Assembly (NCBI GenBank): GCA_963693365.1
Contig: CAVNZM010000005.1
Location: forward strand, 5,394,001-5,458,000
From: Amoebidium appalachense
Taxonomy: Eukaryota > Ichthyosporea
Length of the DNA stretch: 64,000 nucleotides
Direction of reading: 5' to 3'
Shown here: piece after piece, positions 28,132 to 64,000 of the stretch
Numbering within the stretch: position 1 is the stretch's first letter
Layout of the letters: each line of letters starts with the position of its first letter
Made by a program: the position numbers and the translations under genes
The notes under the pieces: generated by a model
Database searches by the model: none
The model's input: only the letters and a program-made list of their open reading frames with translations
What the model was told of the DNA's origin: nothing

Positions 28132-30388
28132 ACACGTGTGTCTCGGTATGATAATGAAGAGGGATAAGGGGAATGTTAGGCTCAAGCTCATTCTTTTTTC
28201 TGCTTTCTTCATTCAAGGGACGGTAAGGGGGGAGGGGGGGAAAAGGGGAGGGGGGGGGGGGGGGGGGGGGAAGGTGGGATTGGCAGACTTTTAGCACAGA
28301 GAAACAAGATAACAAGCAACGGGATACATGGTCCATGATACCGGAGTAGTGGGGCTACTATTGGGGGTGGTGGGGAGGGGAAGGGAGGGGGGGGGGGGAG
28401 GGAGGGGAAGGGGGGGGGGGAGGGGGAGGGGGGGGGTTCTGAGGGGGGTAACCTGATTGAAATCGTATTCTGAGTGGGCAGCATTATCAGCCACAAACTC
28501 GATTTGCCCTGCTCTGGAGTCAGCCAATAGGTGCGAGGGGCTGGTCTCAATAAGGAAAGAGAGGACGACTCCCTCGTTTTGATTGGGTGTGACACGGTGG
28601 AAGGTGATGATAGTCCGTGGAAGGGCGGATGGAAAGGCTACAGCTGACACGTGCGGCCCCGTAGTTCCATATTTGGCAACTGTGTCGCTTACCTAATTTG
28701 GAAAGAGGTTATACGCATGGTGAGTACTTGTTCCTTCAACTTGGGCCTTCACCTCTTCACACTGGGTTGCACTGAGTTCAAATATGGTGACCCCCCCCCC
28801 CCCTCCCCCCCTCCCCCCCTCCCCCCCACATACACACACCGGCCCAACCTCTCCTTCCCATTATCACCCCTTAACACGGTACCAAATTCGACAAAAACCC
28901 GAGGAAGGGCAGTGGTGATACTTGAAGGGGAGGTGAGTAGGAGAGGAGGGGGGGATAGGAGGGAGGAAGGAGGGCATGCGGAGTATGGAGGAGGGGGAGG
29001 AGGGGAAAGGGGGGGAGAGGGGAGGAAGGGGAAAGGGGGGAGGGGATGGGGGGGATGGGGGGGATGGGGGCATACATCAACGTCGACTTGTGCGGGACTG
29101 GTGTGTGAGCCGGTGGGGGTGGTAAGCCGGTAGAGGAGGGCAAAACGGATGGTTGCTTGACGTTGGTGGCAGGTGACGTCATCACTGCATGAATATCGGA
29201 TGTAAGTCGTGGGTGCTTGCTCTGGAACAAATAGAGACGAGATAAATCCTTACTTACTAGCATCTCCAAGATTCTCCATCCCCCAATTCCCCATCCCCAT
29301 CTCCCCCAAGGGGATGTGTGTAGTGTTATGGTTATGTAAATTAATGGCCGAAGGAATGGTGTGTGTGTGTGTGTGTTTGTTTGGGTGGGGTAACGATAGT
29401 GGGACTGGGGGCAGCACTGAGGTGACTGAAAATAAAACAATAGGATGGACAAAAAGGGAAAGGGGAGGGGGGAAACAAAAGGAGTTTGTGTAGGGTGATG
29501 GAGGGGGGAGGGAGGGGAGGGAATGGGTGTGGTTTGCCCACCTCAGTTTAACGATGGCTTGGGGCATGCTATTGGCAGACCCTGGGCCCTGTTGGACCGT
29601 AGCAGAGAGTACACGTGGTTCGCAACCAATCACATAGCGCACCACCTGAGGAGAGTAAAAAGAAGCTGCTTGTGTGAGGATTGGTGAACTGGACGATAAA
29701 GATCAGTTTTGTAATGCCTGTGTATGTATGTCCGAGAGTGGTTGTGAATTGAGATATATTCGTTGGCAAAGGTGGAATATAAATCGTCAGGTCCAAATTA
29801 ATGCGTGGGGGGGGGGGGGGGGGGGGGGAGGGGGGGGGCGGGTGGGGGTCTTTTTTTTTTTGGGGGGGGGGGGGGGGGGAGGGAGGGAGGTTGGGGGAGG
29901 GGGTAGTAACCTTCTCCAAAGTCACCATGCCGTTGCCTTCCATTTTTGGCAAAAACACAACAACGTCATTGGTCGAAAAGAGGGTTGCGGGAACCAGTCG
30001 TTTCCCGATTTGGGCAAAAGGCATCACAGCGATTGGCTGGTCCTTTGTGGTGCTTCCGGATTGTTCCGGTGGGCAGGTGTGAGGGGGCAGGTGGAGGAAG
30101 AATGTCGTCTGGTGGGGTGTGCATTTGATGGATGTGTTCTGCGGGTGGTAAAATGTTGTTATTGGTAAACACTGATAAACTGGTCCTTTCCCCCCCCCCC
30201 CCCCCTCCTCCCCCCCCCCCCCCCCCCCCCCCCCACCTCCGCCGTCCCCCCCCCCCCCTCCCTCCCTGCCTCCAGCCTTTTTGTTTGTATCCCACAAAAT
30301 CACACTGATGCGTGTACTTGCTTGCCACCCGAAAACCAACGCTGCCTCATATGGATGCACGGATAGAAGGGACTAAAGCCCGAAAAAT

Positions 30389-30428
<40 letters not shown>

Positions 30429-31598
30429 AGTTAGAGTTTGGATATCATTTTTTGTTCCTTCCTTTTTTTTTCTTTCTTTCTTTCTCTCTTTCTTTTTTTT
30501 TTTTTTTGTCCTCAGCTATCTTTCAGCAGTTAGAACATTTTGCACAAACACGATGGGGCGGGAAAGCGATACCTTGCAGGCCACAGCCATGGTGGGGACA
30601 CGAAGAACCTGTGGTTTTCCACATTCCATGGGCTGATCTAAGGCAATCAGAACCTGTTGCTTGCATTCCTTTGAGATCGGGGAGGCTGAACCCATCACTG
30701 TCAACGAACCAATAGGCATGCTGCGCTCCTGGATTTGGTATGTACCGGCTAATAGGAAGTAGGGATCTTGGGTGGTGGCGTTGATGGTGTAATTAACGCT
30801 GCCATTTGATTGGGTTGACTCCGAATCTGTGCGGGATTTAAGTTGCTTGTGAACTCATGGTCCTCGGGGTCTACATATGTACAAGCCATCTGCGTATATG
30901 ATGTATTGGTTGTAGGGGGGGTAAATATCGGGGTAAAAAACGCACCAAACGTGAAGTGTATACACAGGCACACGTGGGCAAATACCCATGCACATTCCAT
31001 CATAAAGGGTGCCCACAGGTGCAGGAATAATACACAGACTGCGCACATACATTCAAATCGCACACTATATTTATGAGGAGCACACACCCTGTTACACACA
31101 CAAATTATGCTTGAACAGTTGAACACTCACAAGCGCGCACACACACGCACACACACCCCCACGCGCACACAACCGCACACACACAAAACCAAACACACGC
31201 ACAACACGTACACGATTTCTGTACACTCCTAACATCAACCAAACATGAGATACAAAGTGTCTTCTTACCTGCTGTAAACGTTATCTGTGCACTCTCTTCT
31301 CCCCCGACATCGATTTCTCCGCTTTCTGCAACAAGTCTTCGCGGTATTGAAATTTGCAGAGATCTCTCGAAAATGATCTCCCGATGGAAAGAAACTGTAA
31401 CCCTGTGTGGCCGTTTTGTCAATTTTTAGAGGTACTTGAAAAAGTTGGCGAGTCACGGGGAGCGCAAAGAGATGGGAGTATTTTGGACTTTTTGATGAGA
31501 GTAGGGGGGGTGTGTATGGGTGTGTGGGTAGTGGGTGCGGGTGTGTTGGGGGCGGGGGGGGGGGGGGGGGGGGGGGAGGAGGGGGGGGGGGAGGAGGA

Positions 31599-31632
<34 letters not shown>

Positions 31633-32197
31633 TCAAGCAATGGAATGACGATTGCTGCACCATGTGTAATGATATTGATTGTGACTAGTGAGCAGTATGT
31701 CGTACGCAGGTGGGCCTGGGGAAGGGATATCATTGAATGATATATCTGGGAGAGGACGAAATTTTTGTAGTGCCAAGAAGGAAGCTAATTAGCAGTGGAA
31801 ACGGTTGTTCAGTGATACATGAAAGACTCGGCAATGTTTGAATACGGAGAAGCAAAAGAGAAGAAAAAGAACGGGAGGTGGGGGGGGGGGAGGGGGGGGG
31901 GAAGCACTGCAAGAGGCTATCCGGTCGGGGACTACATACCCATCACCAACCAGCTCCACCATAGTGTAGTTGAAGACACCAACCAAGAGCATGTCCCCAT
32001 TATTGCCTGCATTTGATTGGTTGAAGGAGGTGAAGATGCACTTTGATAGGCTGACAGTCACGCGCACCTGTGGGCTGCATCCGGCCGTGGTGGTTTCCTA
32101 TTGGTTTGGTAAAACGTTAGACGAACTGGATATCTCAAGTTCTGCAACAACAACAACAACAGCAGCAGCGGCAGCAACAAAAACAACAACAACAACG

Positions 32198-32228
<31 letters not shown>

Positions 32229-33799
32229 CCCCACACACAAAAACATCTAGATCCCCGGGGTCTCCCCCAGTAAAATCTTTCTATACTCGATTCTACTCCA
32301 TGCATTATGCCCGTGTGCATATTTATGCATTTGTGTACAACTTCTGGCAGCGGCACCATGTTTGGCGGTGTAGCCGTCAGTACGTTCATGTACCTCATCC
32401 CATATACATGCAAACGACTTTCAAGATGCCTATTCAGTAAACAGCCCGGCAGACTCTTCTTGTTATCACGTGCACGGCATTTCTTGTAGTATATTAGCAC
32501 CCATTCACCTGGACATCAAATCAAAACAACGGAATAATTTGAAAAAGATAACATACCGACACCACGTGCATGTCTTCTGATGCGGCATTCTGCCTCAAGG
32601 CGGATGATGTGCATGACCCAACAGATATCTGAGTGACCTGACTGCTGAATTCGGAGGGAAGAGACAGCAATAGCTCAAGTGAATCTGCAGGTGTGAGCAA
32701 GTTAGATAAAGCTTAAGTTAGCTGTCATGAACGAGTAAAAAAGTTTTTTCGGCGAGCATTGGTTTTTCACGTCTACCTGTACGGGTGCACCTTTAGAGGT
32801 TGCGCGGTAATGTTTGTTACTGTTCACACTAGACAATGGCAGTGCCCCCATGCCCGTCAACCGTGCACCAGCCTTTTATGACTTTCTAATTCGTTGCATA
32901 TACCAATCGTGGGCTGCAGGCCACCTCACTTAGCTAACCATTTTTCTATCGTGTGCACATGTGGCGTGTCACACCTGGAGCTAAATCCCTCAAAATAGGC
33001 AACAGCTAGAAAACACAACAAGAGTACAGACACGGGCACTTACTTTTTGCGGCATATTTGATGTCTTCTATTTGCAGTCTGTCTTCAGTCACCGTCAGCC
33101 TTTGTGAGATGTTGGCCGTGCAATTATCTGTGCGTTTGGTTGCACATTAGTGGTTCTGCTAATGTTAGTCATAAACACAGGCTTATTCACTTCCCGGCCG
33201 GCTATCATATGATATCTCAGGCAAACCCATGCTAAACCAATGAAACACAAATCCAGATAAAATAGCTGGGATCTCAAAGATGCTACTGTGGAGGAAACCA
33301 GTGTGCATGTACCGGTGGAGCGCAGATAATGCTCTGCAGTATCATGCAAGATGGCCTGTCACAATATAAGTTGTTGATTCCGTACTGTTCTGCTAGACTA
33401 TGATGTTTCTTTGAACAACCAGGCCCTACTGTACGTAGTCCAATGATGTGTGACCTGTTATAGCTGCCACTGCACTTGAACCTACTCAGATACTGTTTGC
33501 ACATGCTGCTACTCAATTTGATGCATACCTGCCAGCGCGGAGTTCAACAGACACGGCTTTTCTGGATTTCTCCCACCTTGATGCAGATACCCTCCAGGAC
33601 ACACACAGTTTTTGCCATCAAACATTGCTCCAATATCCCCAGGACATGGTGTAATTGGCTGTGTGCCTAGATTGGCAGGCGGTTGTTCGGTGCTGCGTCC
33701 CGCTGTGCTTGTGGTAACTGTTGCTGAAAGAGGGGAGGCGTGTGGGCCGGACAACAGCCCGGCCAGTAGCAATATTGATGTTGCTATTTGTATCCTCAT
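26604..33799 (-). CDS. Unrecognised type I transmembrane protein with multi-domain ectodomain (about 890 aa, 12-13 exons)
   Basis: Exons in transcript order: 33799-33529, 33127-33044, 32684-32557, 32067-31940, 31402-31269, 30826-30573, 30138-29911, 29645-29542, then an unresolved junction, 29221-29076, 28692-28453, 28069-27688, 27181-26604. Splice phases agree elsewhere. The protein starts with a signal peptide (MRIQIATSILLLAGLLSG), then a short Cys-rich segment (NCVCPGGY). The long ectodomain is rich in alternating hydrophobic residues, paired cysteines and N-glycosylation sites (NCT, NYT, NTT, NVT). One transmembrane helix (IVCLFGGSMGLIVCLCCIF) precedes a tail of about 70 residues with RRRH next to the membrane. 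The tail ends SFSEEV, which fits a class III PDZ ligand. Segments of the type GC-x(n)-VxxxL-x(n)-PTxxxxC recur, suggesting tandem beta-sandwich units. An in-frame ATG at 33949 would add 50 residues before the signal peptide; 33799 is preferred because it puts that peptide at the N-terminus. Family unknown; a cell-surface receptor or adhesion role is inference. Confidence 0.75.
28071..28130 (-). repeat. (CA)n on the - strand abutting a splice acceptor
   Basis: About 30 repeat units, reading (CA)n then CAG on the transcribed strand, form the acceptor of exon 28069-27688. Confidence 0.9.
31556..31631 (+). repeat. G-rich run (C-rich in the transcript)
   Basis: Long G runs broken by GAGGAGG. This is one of several in the membrane-protein introns, the others near 27409-27454, 27643-27680, 29803-29890 and 30389-30425. 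On the transcribed strand all are C tracts. Confidence 0.9.
32142..32229 (+). repeat. (CAA)n / (CAG)n trinucleotide tract
   Basis: CAA units with a few CAG, CGG and CGA variants in the intron between exons 32557 and 32067 of the membrane-protein gene. On the transcribed strand it is TTG/CTG-rich, so it is not a coding polyglutamine run. Confidence 0.9.
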
Positions 33800-42447
<8,648 letters not shown>

Positions 42448-43640
42448 GTTGATATCGAAGGCTAAACGGACAATTTAACCTCGAGATCTACTAACAGTTA
42501 TAGAGTTGAAACCTCTTTGTATGTCACTTATATACCGCCAACTTTCACACTAGTCTACCCTTATTATTTGTGCGTGTTTACATTGGAAACTGAAGAAAAA
42601 GTGAGAAGAATCAGGCTATAAAAACCTCGTGGTGAGTCGTGACAAGAACAACTCAGAGCTTCATTGAGCTTGGGTGCTTGGGTGTAGGAGTACTTGGGCT
42701 TTCATACGTTGTGCATGCTGCAGATATTTCTACACAAATTCACCAATATATCTACAGTGTCCAGAAATTACTGGTGCCCGCGAAAAGAGTTACATGACTA
42801 TGTAATAAGAAACATACATAGACGCCTAAGCATAAATTTCGGGCCTATGATACGCTGATAAAATAGCTAAAAGCTTTTACGTGGTGTGATTATCTAGTAA
42901 GGGCTGTTCCAAGCTGTACCGGTTGAAGACTTTGAACGTTAATTTTTGTACTTGTTGGATATAGCAGCAAAAATAGCTGAAAGAAAAACCGGATTTATGT
43001 ATGTAAGCCCCTCAAGCACTTCCACCAATCATATTTCAGCTGACCTATTGGTTGCGCATTTTGATTGGTACAAAGTTGAAAGGTAGTATCCCCCACGACT
43101 CCCCGTTGTGCGGTGTGATCAAGCCTGTGGCACGGTGCTCTGCTGGATATCATACGTATACAGAATGGTGGCAACAATACCATACGGGAAAAAGTCTGAA
43201 TAATAGATTCAGCGTTGAACTTATACTTCTGCCATGTCTGGCTGCATGTACAGGTCTATAGAGTTCATATAGTCCTCTTAAATGATATTCCTATTTACTC
43301 AGTGTAGTGGACCGTGGTACGAGCCTCGGCGTTGGGGGGTTTTCGATATTTTGGCAGTAAGAAAAAACAGAAATGTTGAACTTTAAAGCGTTCCTGAAAC
43401 TAAAACCCAAACAACTAATACAAACTCACTCTGGTAAATTTCAAAAGAAACGATTTTCAAATAAAAAATAAGGGGAAAAGAGAAAAAAATTGGTTTTTGT
43501 CAACAATGCCAAGATAAATCCGAATCATGCAAGGCTCGAACCCCTTTGGCACCCCAACAAATTGAAGTGTCGGGGGAACAAGCCCCCCCCCCCCCCCCCC
43601 GCTCCCGCCTCCGCCCCCGTCCCCACTCTCCCCCTCCCCT

Positions 43641-43677
<37 letters not shown>

Positions 43678-44634
43678 AACACGCACACACAAACACGCAC
43701 ACACACACACACAAGACAGGCAGGCAGGCAGGCAGGCAGGCACGCGTACGCACGCACACACGCACACGCACACACATTCAAGGCCTTCTACACAGCCACA
43801 TTACGAAGCCGTGACACGCACATCCGCACACGCATGGTGACACATGCACACACCCACCCAACAAGACACACACTTCGAAATTTAGGCACACAGCATGTGC
43901 AAATCACCATCGTACGCCCAATATAACATATTTTGGCAAGCAATCATAAGTATCCTATCGATATATCCAACGCTAAGCAGGATTTTGACTAAACCCCTGT
44001 CACGGTGCTTCAGTTTATAAAAGTGATGTACCTGCCGGTAATTCACCTCCTAGTTGACTTCAGGGTCACCCTTCACATATCGAGCAGGCCCTGAGGCTCC
44101 CCGCCCTCCCCCCCCCCCCTCCCCCCGCCCCACCCCCCCTCTTCCCCTCTTCCCCCCCCCCCCCCCCCCCCCCCCTCCCCCCCGGGACCCCTGGTCAACA
44201 CATCCACAACCACCCCGTCGCCAAATTGCGCACGGAAAGCCTCGAACATGTTACACAGTCAAAGCCCCAACTCCCCCCCCCCCCCCCCCCCCTTTTCCCC
44301 TCGCCCTCCCCCATTCGCCCTAAGGCTCTCTTCGGGGTCCTCTCCCCCCCCCTCTCTCTCCCCCCTCCTCTTTCCCCTTAGATTTTTCTCAAACTGGGCT
44401 CAAGCTGGACTCAACCAACTCGATCTCCTTCTGAACACGTTCAAAAAAAAGTATTTCTGAAAGTTGAACTTCACTTTTGCTTCTTTTTTTGCACCGTTGT
44501 GCCCATGCATTCTACTATTGGCGGTTGTGGAAGAACATAGTCCATATAAATGCCTGTGCGTCTTTTGGGGTTTAGAGTATGTAGTATAAAGCCAACCTTC
44601 AACCCTCCCGACCCAACTCCCCCCCTCTCCCCCT

Positions 44635-44667
<33 letters not shown>

Positions 44668-45540
44668 GGCCCCCGGGCCCCCACCTCCTCCTCCTTTCCC
44701 CTAACCCCACATACCATATCTCCCTCACCTTCCTTACCCGTCTTGCTCGCATTTCCACGGCCATCACATCTGCACTAGCGTGCCTTCATTTTTTGTCGCA
44801 CCAATCCGCTTCCAGAAACAGAAATGGTTAAAGTGTGGAGAGGTCGAGACCTATGCGGCATTTGGTTTACACGTGTGGTCTCCGACGGGGTGCACTGCCA
44901 CTCATGCTTTCTTCCATTTCTACAAGCTCTAAGACGAAAAAAGCGAGGAAAAAAAAGTGCCTCGACGGCTTCCCCTTATTTCCCCTCTCAGCAGCATACC
45001 ATGGCCATCATGATATTAGTTTGTTAGTTTCAAATCATTGTGTTTTTTCAGCTTTGCTCAGGGAAGTGTGCATTATTCTTCATCCAATCAAAAGCCCGCA
45101 GCATTCCCGCCAATTTTAACCAGTCATATCAAGCCATTATAGCCTATTAGTTTACTAATCACTAATCAGAACATTGCACTACCTTGTAGCCGTCTTATAT
45201 TCTCTAGATCATGCAAGTGTATTGGTGATGAATGAAAAAGGGCGCGCAAATTCTCGCCGTCAACACAGTGCCACTGCGACCTGATCAGCTTCGTTCTGCG
45301 CTGAACGAATAACCTCTTGCACTCACTCAAGCGTACACCATCAGTACTAACTATTTAGATACAATTCTTTATTTTAACTGTTTTAACATTTAGTTTGTTA
45401 GTCGTAAAGGCTGGCTTGTACGAAATACACACACTATCCCGCACATCAATCACGAGCTATTCACATCAAACTTCTAGAACGTTTCCGTGGGTAGGGGGAA
45501 GGCACCGGTGTTTCGTGTGACTGACTGCTGCCCGAGCAGC
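42448..45540. other. Divergent intergenic region between the Sec14-like and NSD genes
   Basis: A 3.1-kb spacer with head-to-head genes. Three CCAAT-type boxes cluster at 43023-43067, about 600 bases upstream of the Sec14-like ATG. Microsatellite is absent to about 43.58 kb. Then come C/CA/CAGG tracts (43584-43745) and C-rich stretches (44110-44175, 44270-44295, 44636-44665). The open frame at 44824-45027 has no recognisable domain and no phase-compatible link to the NSD exons. Core promoter positions were not assigned. Confidence 0.5.
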
Positions 45541-63789
<18,249 letters not shown>

Positions 63790-64000
63790 GTATGTGTGTG
63801 TATAGGGGTGGGTGTGTATATGGATGTGTTTTTTTGTCCTATTTTTTGAGGGAAAGGGGGGATGGGGAGGGGTGATGTGAGGTTGAGGGGGGGGGGGGGG
63901 GGCGGGGGGGTGGGGGAGGGGGGGGGGGGGGGGAGAGAGATTGGCAGTGAAGGTGAATGTGGGGGAGGGAGAGGGGACCGTGGGGAGAAAGAGGGGGGGG
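63790..64000 (+). other. Start of the next NSD intron, to the window edge
   Basis: Begins GTATGTGTGTG and becomes G-rich with A interruptions. No exon is visible before the edge. Confidence 0.8.

Noticed and set aside
32058-32246. Leu-rich frame resembling a membrane segment
   Set aside because: It is the - strand reading of the intronic (CAA)n/(CAG)n tract between two well-phased exons.
42614-42625. TATA-like CTATAAAAAC
   Set aside because: It points toward the + strand, away from the adjacent - strand Sec14-like gene, and is 2.9 kb from the NSD start.
44824-45119. Frames of 67 and 94 codons upstream of the NSD start
   Set aside because: No known motif and no phase-compatible donor to NSD exon 46536; the 45541 exon fits instead.

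Overview
This is eukaryotic nuclear DNA, not bacterial. It holds five protein-coding genes, four of them split into many short exons with GT-AG introns, and the introns are packed with very long microsatellites: (CA)n, (GT)n, (CT)n, and C, G, A or T runs, some over 200 bases. A Tousled-like kinase, an NSD-type PHD/PWWP/SET histone methyltransferase and a Sec14-like protein together point to an animal or a close unicellular relative of animals (a holozoan protist is my guess). The sequence alone does not fix the species, and no rRNA or tRNA gene was seen that would help.

Layout, left to right. (1) 1.5-17.4 kb, + strand: a complete Tousled-like kinase gene in about 25 exons; a 5' non-coding exon may end near base 526. 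(2) 17.4-21.8 kb: intergenic DNA with a C/G hairpin, a 20-bp palindrome and GA tracts, then a microsatellite-poor stretch. (3) 21.8-23.2 kb, + strand: a single-exon gene for a Ser/Pro-rich protein with a C-terminal coiled coil, family not recognised. (4) 26.6-33.8 kb, - strand: a 12-to-13-exon gene for an unrecognised type I membrane protein with signal peptide, cysteine-rich beta-type ectodomain, one transmembrane helix and a short tail. (5) 37.8-42.4 kb, - strand: a complete seven-exon Sec14/CRAL-TRIO lipid-transfer-type gene. (6) 45.5 kb to beyond the right edge, + strand: an NSD-family H3K36-type methyltransferase gene, 21 coding exons seen, cut off inside or just after the SET domain.

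For nearly every intron I checked that the reading phase carries from one exon to the next, so the four multi-exon models are mostly self-consistent. The exceptions are one unresolved junction in the membrane-protein gene (29.2-29.6 kb), an optional TLK exon at 1.8 kb, and one NSD donor that falls inside a (GT)n array (49.45 kb).

Functionally, TLK (chromatin assembly and replication-linked histone chaperone signalling) and NSD (H3K36 methylation) are both nuclear chromatin factors but show no sign of co-regulation. The Sec14-like gene and the NSD gene are divergently arranged around a 3.1-kb spacer.

The least expected signals are at nucleotide level: splice sites made directly out of (GT)n and (CA)n arrays, a strongly repeated TGATTGG/CCAATCA heptamer found in exons, introns and spacers alike, a roughly 130-bp dispersed repeat confined to the NSD introns, and a triplicated exon module in the NSD N-terminus.
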